Part shown: positions 35,231 through 43,848 of the stretch, in pieces
How positions within the stretch are numbered: the first letter of the stretch is position 1
How the letters are laid out: each line of letters opens with the position of its first letter
Origin: CAZJBP01 sp964544115
GTDB taxonomy: Bacteria > Verrucomicrobiota > Kiritimatiellia > UBA8416 > JADHWI01
NCBI GenBank assembly: GCA_964544115.1
Contig: CAZJBP010000003.1
Coordinates: 1-47,434, forward strand
Reading direction: 5' to 3'
Length of the DNA: 47,434 nucleotides
Translations under genes and position numbers: made by a program
The notes under the pieces: generated by a model
Told to the model about the DNA's origin: nothing
Seen by the model: the letters and a program-made list of their open reading frames with translations, nothing else
Databases searched by the model: none

Positions 35231-35860
35231 ACCAGCTCGACACGGCGACCGTTTCTGGAGAGTGTCCGTTTTCTCGACATGCGGGTCCTCGTGGTGAACA
35301 TCCCACGGCAGAAGGTCATCACCAAGGACAACGTCCCGGCAGAGATTGATGCCGCGCTGTTCTTCATGGTCGCCGACAGCGAGAAGGCGGTCATAACCAT
35401 CCAGGACTTCCGGTTTGCCGTCGCGCAATATGCGCAGGCCGCCCTGCGCGATGTGGTCGGCGGTTTGACGCTGGACGAGCTGCTTTCGGAGCGGGAGCAG
35501 ATTCAGACGCGCATCAAGGAACACGTGGAAGAGCGGGTCAAGGAATGGGGCCTGCGCGTGGATTCCCTCCGGTTGCAGGACATCGAGTTGCCGGAGGACC
35601 TGAAGCGGATGATGTCTCGCCAGGCCTCCGCTGAACGGGAGAAGCGCGCCACCATCACGAAGGCGGAAGGCGACAAGCTGGCGGCGGTCAACCTTGCCGA
35701 GGCCGCCAAGATCATGTCGGAAAGTCCGATTACGCTCCAGCTGCGCACGCTGCAGACGATCGACGGCCTGGGCCCCTCGCCCTCGAACACCGTTGTGCTC
35801 TTCCCTGCCCAAATTGGAGACCTTCTGCAGCGTCTCTCAACGAAACCTGCGAAAGAGTGA
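35231..35860 (+). pseudogene. 5'-truncated SPFH/stomatin-like gene
   Basis: Family resemblance (RFLDMRVLVVNIPRQKVITKDNV ... LRDVVGGLTLDELLSEREQI ... MSRQASAEREKRATI ... LQLRTLQTIDGLGPS) begins before the only ATG (35279) and runs to 35860. The normal N-terminus with a membrane anchor and the first half of the SPFH domain is missing, because a stop codon in frame lies at 35228. The stomatin-type C-terminal half is well preserved, so truncation may be recent, or a shortened soluble protein of 193 residues may still be made. Full-length stomatins are membrane scaffold proteins. Confidence 0.7.
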
Positions 35861-35907
35861 TCGGCGGTCGAGTCCCCCCGTCCGCAAGCTCCTAGTCCCG
35901 CAACCCT

Positions 35908-35963
35908 GAACGTTGAGCGTTCATTTCAGCTTTCTGTTTTCAGCTTTCAGCTTTTGCGTTCAG
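35908..35963. repeat. direct repeat bracket, left copy
   Basis: This copy begins GAACGTTGAGCGTTC, followed by ATTTCAGCTTTC units. It recurs, with an extra inserted GCGTT unit, at 36219-36280. The pair brackets the four-hairpin block. Confidence 0.7.
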
Positions 35964-36030
35964 GAGGATGTGTCGCGGATCGGGTCGAACGGATCACCCG
36001 CCATCCCGCCCCGCATGCGGCGTTGTCGTG

Positions 36031-36214
36031 ACCGGCGCAGACCGGAAGTCTGGCGCCGGTCACGCCGCCTTGCCTGCGGGGCGGTCTGACGAGTTCCCGT
36101 TCGAGCGGCGGATACGCCGCAGCCCGATCCGCGCCACGTACGCCACCGCCCCAGCCCTGCGGGCGGGGCGGTAAAGGGAGCGCGTGCCCGCATATTTCGC
36201 CCCCTCCCACAGTC
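36031..36214. repeat. four-hairpin block including REP-like copy B
   Basis: Four consecutive stems: 36031-36060 (ACCGGCGC/GCGCCGGT plus AGAC/GTCT with one bulge), 36065-36084 (CCGCC/GGCGG), 36105-36120 (GCGGCG/CGCCGC on a GATA loop) and 36146-36171 (CCGCCCC/GGGGCGG with an inner GCCC/GGGC). Positions 36126-36214 match 1-90 of the window. No protein frame is supported across the 525 bases from 35861 to 36385. Confidence 0.7.
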
Positions 36215-36218
36215 TTCT

Positions 36219-36280
36219 GAACGTTGGGCGTTATGCGTTGGGCGTTCATTTCAGCTTTCCGTTTTCAGCTTTCAGCTTTC
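36219..36280. repeat. direct repeat bracket, right copy
   Basis: This copy contains GAACGTTGGGCGTT, a second GCGTTGGGCGTTC and the same TTTCAGCTTTC units as 35908-35963. It ends about 100 bases before the metalloprotease start and would be transcribed in its leader if the promoter lies upstream. Confidence 0.7.
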
Positions 36281-36385
36281 TTCTCCCCCCCCTTTACTCT
36301 TGCTTTGCGTGGGGGAGCACGTAGGCTTCCCCGCTATGTCTCGGCCCGAGTTCCGGGTCCGGCGTCACGAGAGCGGGAGGTCACT

Positions 36386-37789
36386 ATGAGCATGCGAAGC
36401 GTCCGTTCAGCCGTTTGCGCGGCGTCCATCATGGCCCTGGCGATGCCGTCGGCCCAGGCACAGGGGAAGAAGGACATGGAAGTCACCAACTTCAAGAGCG
36501 GCGAGGTCATCCGCTACACGACCCCGATCATCATCGGCACCCTGGCCGACGAGAAGGCCGAGAAGGTGGTTCTGGTCAACGAGACCTCCAAGCGCAAGAC
36601 GGCCACCATGACCGGCCTGGCCCACAAGGGCCGGTTCAAGGTCCTGGCCGACCTGGTGCCGGGCGAGAACAAGCTCGTGATTAAGGCCGGCAAGGAGTCC
36701 GTGCCGCTGAAGCTCACGTTCAAGCCGCAGACCAACCCGCACCTCGTCCGCGCGGTCTATTACACCGACAAGACCGGGACCACCCGGTTCCCGAGCCCGG
36801 TCTCGAACGAGACGTACGATGTCGAAGGCAAGCTGAGCACGGCCATGCTGCTGATGCAGAGCTTCACCGCCGAAGCCATGAACCAGAACGGGTACGGGCG
36901 CAAGACGTTCAACGTGGATCTGCAGCCGGATGGCACCGTCAAGGCGTTCGTCGTGAAGGGGAACGTGGAGCCCAACTCCGGCCTGAACAACGGCGCGGTG
37001 GATGAGGCGATCAACAGCCAGGCCAGGCGCGATGGCCCGACGTACTACCTGGTGCTTCTCGGCAACGGCATGGGATACACCGCGGTCGGCGGCGGCGGCA
37101 AGGCCACCATGGGCGGATCGACCATCTATACCTGGCCGAACAGCATCGACCAGGCGCAGGCTGCGTTCATGGATGCCACGCTGATTGATGGCGAGAGGTT
37201 TCACGTCGACGCCGTCGGGCGCGACGCCTTCTGGGCCAACTCGTCCACCTGCATCGGCGCGTGCCTGCACGAGATCCTGCATGTGCTGTATCTCCCCCAC
37301 AGCATGGACGGGTTCTGCGTCATGACGCGCGGGATCGACTACTTCAACCGGATGTTCACGCTGGTCGATCCTCCGTCCAAGACGAGCGCGACCCCCTACG
37401 AGTTCAATGACGGGGAGGTTGCGCGGTTGGCCAAGGTCTCGGCCAACAACCTCGTGGCGCACCGCTTCATGCAGATGGACGAGATCAAGTACACGGACAA
37501 GACCACCCCGGAGATCATCCCCGACCTCGAGAAGCGCGAGATCGTGGTGAAGGATGAGATGGGCATCGTCTTTGTCGGCCTGGAAGTGCTGTATGCCAAC
37601 CCCGGTGCGGATTTCTGCCTGCCGATCGACCCGAAGAAGCCCTGGCCCAAGGAAGTGGTCATCCACGAGAAGGACTGGGAGCGCTTCGGCGACGGTCAGT
37701 TCCAGGTGCGGGTCATCAACTCCGAAGACCGCGGCAACACGGACCGGGATCCGCTACGCGGCCAGTATGGCCAGAAGCTGAAGAAGTAG
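36386..37789 (+). CDS. secreted zincin metalloprotease-like protein
   Basis: 467 residues from ATG 36386 (GGGAGG five bases upstream); the signal peptide is about 1-26, with a likely cut after AQA. An N-terminal beta-domain (about 30-115) precedes a peptidase domain with H295-E296-I-L-H299-V-L-Y-L-P-H305, a zinc site of the HExxHxxxxxH type. M313 in CVMTRG is a likely Met-turn, and the RGIDYFNRMF segment follows. The usual Gly three residues after the second His is replaced by Tyr302. The pattern resembles the putative peptidase family PF12044. Function: extracellular or periplasmic proteolysis, potentially of glycoproteins. Confidence 0.75.
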   Translation: MSMRSVRSAVCAASIMALAMPSAQAQGKKDMEVTNFKSGEVIRYTTPIIIGTLADEKAEKVVLVNETSKRKTATMTGLAHKGRFKVLADLVPGENKLVIKAGKESVPLKLTFKPQTNPHLVRAVYYTDKTGTTRFPSPVSNETYDVEGKLSTAMLLMQSFTAEAMNQNGYGRKTFNVDLQPDGTVKAFVVKGNVEPNSGLNNGAVDEAINSQARRDGPTYYLVLLGNGMGYTAVGGGGKATMGGSTIYTWPNSIDQAQAAFMDATLIDGERFHVDAVGRDAFWANSSTCIGACLHEILHVLYLPHSMDGFCVMTRGIDYFNRMFTLVDPPSKTSATPYEFNDGEVARLAKVSANNLVAHRFMQMDEIKYTDKTTPEIIPDLEKREIVVKDEMGIVFVGLEVLYANPGADFCLPIDPKKPWPKEVVIHEKDWERFGDGQFQVRVINSEDRGNTDRDPLRGQYGQKLKK

Positions 37790-37809
37790 AGCTGGCCGGC
37801 TCCTCACGT

Positions 37810-37841
37810 CATCCGCGCGCCGCGACCGTGGCGCGCGGATG
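37810..37841. terminator. hairpin terminator between convergent genes
   Basis: CATCCGCGCGC (37810-37820) pairs perfectly with GCGCGCGGATG (37831-37841), and one further C-G pair closes the loop. GTTTCAGG follows on the plus strand. The T-tract is weak. It lies between the metalloprotease and the UroD-like gene. Confidence 0.6.
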
Positions 37842-37862
37842 GTTTCAGGCGGGATGAGCTTG

Positions 37863-37888
37863 ATCCTGTCAATCCCGTCAATCCTGTC
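37863..37888. repeat. ATCCTGTCAATC-type dispersed repeat
   Basis: Two ATCCTGTC units are separated by AATCCCGTCA. Related text occurs at 47077-47094 and, on the other strand, at 11198-11219. All are intergenic. Confidence 0.55.
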
Positions 37889-37913
37889 GGCATCTGACCC
37901 GGCTCGAACGGAC

Positions 37914-39002
37914 CTAGAGCCGCTCGGTGATCCGGCGCCCGTGATCGAAGAAGTACTTCAGCGTGTCGTGCTCCACCTCGGGCGGGATGGAGTGGTCGGA
38001 GTGCAGGATGTAGCCGGTGCCCGCCTTCAGCACGGGGATGATCTTGCGGTTCAGCTCCTCGTCGATCGCCTTGAAATCATTGGTGCCGACGACGCGGATG
38101 TCGATGCCGCCGCAGAACGAGATCTTGTCGCCGAACTTCTGCGCGAGCCGCGGCAGGTCCATGCCGGCCTTGACCTCCATCGCCTGCAGGCAGTCCATGC
38201 CGGCCCGGATCAAGCCCGGCACCAGCGGCTCCACGAAGCCGCACGAGTGCACGATGACCTTGAGGCCCAGGCCATGCGAGAAGTCGAAGAGCTTCTTGTG
38301 GCCCGGCTCGACGATGTCTTCGTACATGGCGGGTGACATGAAGGGCTTCTCCTTGAACCCCATGTCCTCGTAGGACCACATCGCGTCGGGCTTGCCTTCC
38401 TCCGCGAACAGGCAGTCGAGGTGGCGGATCGTGAAGTCGGCAAACGTCAGGACCATGTCCTTGACCCAGTCCGGATCCAGGGCCATGCCCATCAGCATGT
38501 ACTCGTGGCCGCAGACCGGATGCATCTGCTCGAAGGGCGCGACGCCGGCCCATACGAACGCGCGCTGCTCCTCGTCGGCCTGCTTCCGCGTGTTGCGGTA
38601 CCACTCGAACGGGATGCGTCGGCGGTCCAGGCTGAGCAGGTGCGGCTTCACGTGCCGCTCCCAGCTCTCGCGGTCCTTGACCGTGAAATCCACGTGCTCC
38701 GGCGTGCCGGACTTCTTCTTCCAGTAGCGGAGCTTGGCGCCGTTGCCGTCGAGCCGCAGGATCGTTTCCTCCGTCTCCTCCACGGTGACGGACTCGAAGT
38801 TCAAGTCGGCCGTGCTGTTCAACCACCCGGCGCCGCGCCAGCTCATGTCGAAGTGCGTGCAGTGGTCTTCGCCTTCCTTGAGCTTGCCCTGCTGGGTGTA
38901 CTTCTGCGTGGTCTCGCCCCATAGCCCGTCGCCGCAGGGGAGCTGGTCAACGGGCTTGCGGTTGAGAGCGTTGAGAAAACGTTCCTTGTGCGTCATCGGC
39001 AT
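37914..39002 (-). CDS. UroD-superfamily protein with methyltransferase-type metal motif
   Basis: 362 residues. UroD-fold barrel with H252-S-C254 in VIVHSCGFVEP and C297 in SFCGGID, matching the His-x-Cys...Cys zinc site of corrinoid-dependent methyltransferases such as MtaA and CmuA. This sets it apart from the UroD-like protein at 27018-28040, which has His-x-Asp. Possible role: demethylation of methylated substrates such as O-methyl sugars or methoxylated compounds. No corrinoid protein gene is seen nearby, so this remains inference. A second in-frame ATG lies at 38996. Confidence 0.75.
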   Translation of the reverse strand: MPMTHKERFLNALNRKPVDQLPCGDGLWGETTQKYTQQGKLKEGEDHCTHFDMSWRGAGWLNSTADLNFESVTVEETEETILRLDGNGAKLRYWKKKSGTPEHVDFTVKDRESWERHVKPHLLSLDRRRIPFEWYRNTRKQADEEQRAFVWAGVAPFEQMHPVCGHEYMLMGMALDPDWVKDMVLTFADFTIRHLDCLFAEEGKPDAMWSYEDMGFKEKPFMSPAMYEDIVEPGHKKLFDFSHGLGLKVIVHSCGFVEPLVPGLIRAGMDCLQAMEVKAGMDLPRLAQKFGDKISFCGGIDIRVVGTNDFKAIDEELNRKIIPVLKAGTGYILHSDHSIPPEVEHDTLKYFFDHGRRITERL

Positions 39003-39078
39003 GTGTGCGCCTCCCCGACTAGTGGGTTACGGCCGCGCATCCTACCGCATGGCGTCGGTTCTGCAAGCCGCAAAGGTG

Positions 39079-39107
39079 TTGCCCGCCGGAAGGGCGATTG
39101 CTAGTCT
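39079..39107 (+). promoter_or_regulatory. weak candidate promoter for the PQQ-propeller gene
   Basis: TTGCCC (39079-39084) lies 17 bases before TAGTCT (39102-39107), in the divergent gap upstream of ATG 39149. Consensus agreement is modest. Confidence 0.3.
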
Positions 39108-39148
39108 CCAGCGTCCTTCGGGGCGACAACCATGCGGGAGACGTGACC

Positions 39149-40309
39149 ATGACCGGAAAGATGACGTGGCTGGCGTTGGGGGCGATGTGGGCGACGGGCG
39201 CGATGGCGGCGGAGACGGTCGGCTGGCGGGCCGATGGGGCCAGCGCCTTTCCGAAGGCGGAGCCCCCGCTGCACTGGTCGGCGACGTCGAACGTGGTCTG
39301 GAAGACGAAGCTGCCGAAGTGGTCCAACGCAACGCCGATCCTCGTCGGCAAGCGCCTGTTCGTCTCCGCCGAGCCCAACCTGCTGCTCTGCCTGGACAAG
39401 AAGACCGGCGAGATCCTCTGGCAGAAGGACAACCCGAATCCCGACGCCGCGGCCGCGACTCCGTCGACGCATGAGAGCAACGGGTACTCCTCGCCCACGC
39501 CGGTCAGCGACGGGCGGACGGTCTACGCCCTGTTCGGCAACGGCATGGCCGCCGCCTATGATGTCGACGGGAACCGTAAATGGTTCGTCGCAGCGGGCCG
39601 CCCGCGACAGGGCTGGGGCCACAGCGCCTCGCCGCTGCTGGCCGACGACCGCCTGTTCGTCGTGGTGGAGGACGAAGCCAAGGCGCTGAACGTGTCCGAC
39701 GGCAGCGTGCTGTGGTCGACGAACGCCGTGCAGGCCTGGGGCTCGCCCGTGCACGTGCCGGCGAAGGGCGGCGACCTGGCCTTCAGCGCCGGCGGCTGGG
39801 TGTACTCCCTGGCGACGGGCGAAGTGGTGGCGAAACTTCCGAAACTGGAATACAACTCCGGGCTCGTGGCCGACGGCCGCCTGTTCTGTATCCAGGGCGA
39901 CAGCAAGGCGTACGACGTGGCGCAGACGTCCGGTGCCGCGCCGACGTTCAAGGAGGTCTGGAGCGCGGGCATTGCGAAGGAGCGCTACTACGCATCGCCG
40001 GCCGTGCTCGACGGGCTGGTCTATGCCGTCATGCAGCGGGGCACGCTCTCGGTGCTCGACGCCAAGACCGGCGAGCGCAAGAGCGAGACGAACCTGGCGC
40101 TCGACGGGACGTGCTACCCCAGCATCGTGACGGCCGGCGGCTACGTGTTCGTCGGCAGCGACAGTGGCAAGACGATCGTGTTCAAGCCCGGGCCGACGCC
40201 CTCGGCCGTCGCGACCAACTCGCTTGAGCAGTTCCGCGGCACGCCGGTGTTCGAGGGCAAGCGCATGTACGTGCGCGGCTTCGAGCACCTGTACTGCATC
40301 GGCAAGTAG
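39149..40309 (+). CDS. secreted PQQ-like beta-propeller protein
   Basis: 386 residues from ATG 39149 (CGGGAG eight bases upstream), signal peptide about 1-21. Repeated blades of the PQQ/YncE type are visible: LLLCLDKKTGEILWQKD, AAYDVDGNRKWFV, AKALNVSDGSVLWST and LSVLDAKTGERKSE, giving about seven to eight blades. No cofactor site or catalytic residue is evident; such propellers often scaffold or bind. It is divergent from the UroD-like gene and convergent with the sugar isomerase. Common in PVC secretomes; the role is unknown. Confidence 0.85.
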   Translation: MTGKMTWLALGAMWATGAMAAETVGWRADGASAFPKAEPPLHWSATSNVVWKTKLPKWSNATPILVGKRLFVSAEPNLLLCLDKKTGEILWQKDNPNPDAAAATPSTHESNGYSSPTPVSDGRTVYALFGNGMAAAYDVDGNRKWFVAAGRPRQGWGHSASPLLADDRLFVVVEDEAKALNVSDGSVLWSTNAVQAWGSPVHVPAKGGDLAFSAGGWVYSLATGEVVAKLPKLEYNSGLVADGRLFCIQGDSKAYDVAQTSGAAPTFKEVWSAGIAKERYYASPAVLDGLVYAVMQRGTLSVLDAKTGERKSETNLALDGTCYPSIVTAGGYVFVGSDSGKTIVFKPGPTPSAVATNSLEQFRGTPVFEGKRMYVRGFEHLYCIGK

Positions 40310-40387
40310 CGCGCTCGCTTCGTGCGCCGGAGATCCCTCACTGCGTTCGGGATGACACGCGTGCCGGCCGAAGCAGGAGTCGCCGCG

Positions 40388-41335
40388 CTAGCCCTTGATC
40401 GCCGCCTCACGTTCTCGCAGCGTGCGGACCGTGTTTTCCACCAGCAGGTCCAGCTTCCGCGGGTCCGGCTTGCCGTACATGGCGGGGTAGGGGTCGCCTC
40501 CCGGCCCAAGCGGCTCGGGCGTGCAGTAGTGCCCCGGGGCGTTGTAGCCCACGAGGTAGAGGGCGCGCAGAATCGTGTCGACGTCCATCTGCCCCTCGCC
40601 GAACGCGCACCGGTTGCTGTCCGCCATGTGCAGGTTCACCAGGCGCTTCCCGGCGCTGAGGATGGCCTCGCCGCTGTGCGACTCTTCGGTCCACATGTGG
40701 TAGAGGTCGCCGTTGATGTGCTGCACGCCGGGGTGGGCGACGGCGGCGATGTACTTTTCGGCGTCGGCGATGGTGTGGCACAGGCTGGTCTCCGCCGAGC
40801 GGATCGGCTCGATGGCCGCGCGCACCTTGTGCTTCACAAACTCGTCCGCCACGGAGCGCAGCACGCCCACGGACCGTTCAAACTCAAAGGCGTCGATCGC
40901 GGCCGGGCGGCCGACCGCCGCCGGAACCACGAGCAGGTACGAGCCGCCCATCTCGGCGGTCATCGCCACCTGGCGCCGGACGTAGTCGATGGCCCGCTGC
41001 TGCACGTGCGGCCGGTTGCTGGACAGGTCGCAGTCCGGGCTGAACATGCCGCAAATGCCCGCCACGCTTACGCCGTGGTCCGCCAGCAGCTTGCGGGTCT
41101 CCTTCGTCTTGTATCCCAGGTCCGCGCCGTAGCGGTTGCCGTGCAGCTCGATGTAGCGCACGCCGTTCTTGGCGAGGCGCTGGACGGAGCGCTCCAGGGG
41201 CTCCATGCCGAAGCCCCAGTTGCTCCACGAAATGTCCAGCGGCCGCTTCACCGCCGCGGGCTTCCGCTTGCGCAGCTCGTCGAACTGGCGCTTGATCGCA
41301 TCGCTCTTCTTCTCGTAGTTCTGCTTGCCGGCCAT
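40388..41335 (-). CDS. sugar phosphate isomerase/epimerase (xylose isomerase-like TIM barrel)
   Basis: 315 residues from ATG 41335, with GGGAGG six bases upstream; the frame continues upstream only as an antisense shadow of the GH95 gene. Barrel signatures of the AP-endonuclease-2 superfamily: VRYIELHGNRYG, IEPIRSAETSLCHTIADA (a metal-binding Glu candidate), HINGDLYHMWTEE and LVNLHMADSNRC. Expected to be a divalent-metal-dependent sugar isomerase or epimerase in the cytoplasm. It is divergent from the GH95 gene, whose sugar it may process. It lacks a signal peptide. Confidence 0.82.
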   Translation of the reverse strand: MAGKQNYEKKSDAIKRQFDELRKRKPAAVKRPLDISWSNWGFGMEPLERSVQRLAKNGVRYIELHGNRYGADLGYKTKETRKLLADHGVSVAGICGMFSPDCDLSSNRPHVQQRAIDYVRRQVAMTAEMGGSYLLVVPAAVGRPAAIDAFEFERSVGVLRSVADEFVKHKVRAAIEPIRSAETSLCHTIADAEKYIAAVAHPGVQHINGDLYHMWTEESHSGEAILSAGKRLVNLHMADSNRCAFGEGQMDVDTILRALYLVGYNAPGHYCTPEPLGPGGDPYPAMYGKPDPRKLDLLVENTVRTLREREAAIKG

Positions 41336-41400
41336 GATGTGCCTCCCGTTCCCACCGCGGCTCCGCGCCGACCTTCCGGCCGCGCGCTGCCGCCATCGGT

Positions 41401-41430
41401 TTGACATCCTACAAACGGCTGTGGGACTAT
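41401..41430 (+). promoter_or_regulatory. candidate promoter for the GH95-GH3-nitrilase operon
   Basis: A perfect TTGACA (41401-41406) is followed after 18 bases by GACTAT (41425-41430, three of six matches). It lies in the divergent gap upstream of ATG 41504. Confidence 0.4.
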
Positions 41431-41503
41431 GCAACGCCATTGCCCGGCCGCCCGCACGGGGCGGCCCTTCGGCTTTTGTTTCAGGCACAGGAGACACACC
41501 GCG

Positions 41504-43834
41504 ATGAGCAGCGACAAGACGTGCACGACGCTTTGGTACTCGACGCCCGCAGGGGACTGGCTGGAGGGGCTGCCGGTCGGCACGGGGCGCCTGGCCGGGA
41601 TGGCGATGGGATGGGTCAAGACCGAGCGCATTGCGCTCAACCACGAATGGCTCTGGCGTGGCGGGTATCGCCACCGTGACAACCGCCCCGTGGCGGACCG
41701 CCTCCCGAAGGTGCGCGAGCTGCTGCTGGCCGGGAACTACGAGGCCGGCACCGAGGCCGGCAACCTCGCCTTTGGCGCCAGCGTCGGCGACGGCGGCCAC
41801 GGGCGGGTGGACCCCTACCAGCCGGCGGGGGATCTCTACCTGGAGTTCAATCACGGCTCCGTCGGCCACTACCGGCGCGAACTGGACTTGGAAACGGGGC
41901 TGGTCACGATCGCCAACCAGACGAACCGAGGGCGGTTCCACGAGGAGGTCATCGCCGACCTGGAGCACGACCTGCTGCTCGTGCGCATCACCTACCGGGG
42001 CGGCGATCCCGACCACCTTCTGGATTTCGCCTGCCGCGTGTGGCTCGACCGCAGTTTCGACTCCGGGTGCCGGCTGACGAAGTCCGCCGACGGCGACACG
42101 CTGCGTCTCGGCGGCGCCATCGAGGGCGGCACGCGCTTCGCCGTGCAGGCGCGGCTCTTTGCGCGCGGCCCGAAGGTGTCGCTCGATCACGGCACCGACG
42201 CGCGCTGCATGGTTACCGGCGTGAACGAGCTGATCGTGGCCGTGGATGTGGACACCGACAGCAAGGGCGGCACCCCCGACGCCGGGCGGCGGCTGGCCGA
42301 GTTCGAACCCGGGTCGTGGAAGGACGTGCTGGCGGCCCACCGCGCCGCGCTGCGCCGCTACACGGGCCCCTTCGCCCTGGACGTCCGGGCCGCGGGCCCG
42401 GACCTGCCCACCGACGAGCGCATCCGCCGCGTGCGCGACGGGCACCGCGACCCGGCCCTGTCCGTCCTGTACTATCATTACGGCCGCTACCTGCTGGTCG
42501 CCTCCTCTGCGCGCGGCGAACTGCCGGCGAACCTGCAGGGCAAGTGGTGCGAGGATCTCAATCCGCCGTGGGAGTCCGACTATCATCACGACATCAACCT
42601 GCAGATGAACTACTGGGCCTGCGAGGGCGGCGGCATGCAGGAGGCCGCCGAGGCGCTGCTGCAGCACATCGAGCGCTTTGCGCCGCATGGGCGCAAGGCG
42701 GCCATGGACCTGTACGGCTGCCGCGGCATCTGGATGCCGATCCAGACGGATGCGTGGGGTCGCTCGACCCCTGAGTCCAGCGGGTGGGCGGTGTGGGTCG
42801 GGGCCGCGCCGTGGCTGGCCCAGCACCTGTGGTGGCACTACGAATACAGCCTGGACGACGCGTTTCTGCGGGATCGCGCGTATCCGTTCATGAAGGGCGT
42901 GGCGGAGTTCTTCGAGGACTACCTGATCGAGGGCGAGGACGGCACGCTGCTGTGCGTGCCGTCGCAGTCGCCGGAGAACACCTTTGAGGAGGGCAACCGC
43001 CGGGCGCCGGTCACGCTGTGCGTCAACTCCTCGAGCGACCTGGAGATGATCTGGGACCTGCTGACCCACGCGGTGCGCGCCGCGGAGATCCTGGGCGCGG
43101 ATCCGGACAAGCGGCGCCTGTGGAGCGGGATGCTGGAGCGCCTGCCCGTGCCGGGCGTCGGCTCGAAGGGGCAGCTCCTGGAGTGGAACCGCGAGTTCCG
43201 CGAGTGTGAGCCGGGCCATCGCCACGTGTCGCATCTCTTCGGCCTGTTTCCCGGCGAGCAGTTCTGCCCGTTCCGCACCCCGGAGCTTTACCGCGCGGCC
43301 TGCCGCGCGCTCGAGCTGCGGCTGGCCGCCGGCGGCGGACACACCGGCTGGAGCCGCGCCTGGATGGCCTGCCTGTTCGCCCGCATGGGACAGGGCGATC
43401 TCGCGATGACGCACCTCGAGCATCTCATCACGGATTTTGCCAGCCGCTCGCTGCTCGACCTGCATCCCCCGCGCATCTTCCAGATCGACGGCAACCTCGG
43501 CGGCGTGGCGGCAGTGCAGGAGATGCTGCTGCAGAGCTACCACGGCGACCTGCACCTGCTCCCGGCCCTGCCGGCGAACTGGCCGGAGGGCGACGTGAAG
43601 GGGCTGCGCGCGCGTGGCGCCTTCGACGTCGACATCGCCTGGCGCGGCGGCGCCGTGGTCGAGGCCAGGATCACGTCGCGCAAGGGCACCCCCTGCCGGA
43701 TCGTTGACCCGCAGGGCGCGCTCGCGGTCCGGACGGCGGGCGGCGCGGCCGCGGCGCTGAAGCGCGACGGGCACGTGGTGACGTTTGCCACCACCCCGGG
43801 CGCGACGTACACCGTGGCTCCGAAGAACGCCTGA
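41504..43834 (+). CDS. GH95 alpha-L-fucosidase-family protein
   Basis: 776 residues from ATG 41504 (AGGAG ten bases upstream), full-length for GH95 with an N-terminal beta-domain (about 8-275) and an (alpha/alpha)6 barrel. Motifs: DYHHDINLQMNYW with D363 and N365, SPENTF with E491 (acid) and FQIDGNLGG with D662. In the characterised AfcA enzyme the first pair is Asn421/Asn423, so D363 stands where an Asn is expected. The family cleaves alpha-1,2-fucose (some members alpha-L-galactose). No signal peptide, so intracellular. First gene of an operon with GH3 and a carbon-nitrogen hydrolase; the gap to GH3 is only 14 bases. Confidence 0.88.
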   Translation: MSSDKTCTTLWYSTPAGDWLEGLPVGTGRLAGMAMGWVKTERIALNHEWLWRGGYRHRDNRPVADRLPKVRELLLAGNYEAGTEAGNLAFGASVGDGGHGRVDPYQPAGDLYLEFNHGSVGHYRRELDLETGLVTIANQTNRGRFHEEVIADLEHDLLLVRITYRGGDPDHLLDFACRVWLDRSFDSGCRLTKSADGDTLRLGGAIEGGTRFAVQARLFARGPKVSLDHGTDARCMVTGVNELIVAVDVDTDSKGGTPDAGRRLAEFEPGSWKDVLAAHRAALRRYTGPFALDVRAAGPDLPTDERIRRVRDGHRDPALSVLYYHYGRYLLVASSARGELPANLQGKWCEDLNPPWESDYHHDINLQMNYWACEGGGMQEAAEALLQHIERFAPHGRKAAMDLYGCRGIWMPIQTDAWGRSTPESSGWAVWVGAAPWLAQHLWWHYEYSLDDAFLRDRAYPFMKGVAEFFEDYLIEGEDGTLLCVPSQSPENTFEEGNRRAPVTLCVNSSSDLEMIWDLLTHAVRAAEILGADPDKRRLWSGMLERLPVPGVGSKGQLLEWNREFRECEPGHRHVSHLFGLFPGEQFCPFRTPELYRAACRALELRLAAGGGHTGWSRAWMACLFARMGQGDLAMTHLEHLITDFASRSLLDLHPPRIFQIDGNLGGVAAVQEMLLQSYHGDLHLLPALPANWPEGDVKGLRARGAFDVDIAWRGGAVVEARITSRKGTPCRIVDPQGALAVRTAGGAAAALKRDGHVVTFATTPGATYTVAPKNA

Positions 43835-43848
43835 GACGGAAATACACG

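Noticed and set aside
40322..40350. ATCCCTCACTGCGTTCGGGATGAC segment between convergent genes
   Set aside because: It resembles intergenic text common in many genomes, but only one copy is present here and its hairpin is weak, so I do not call it a feature.
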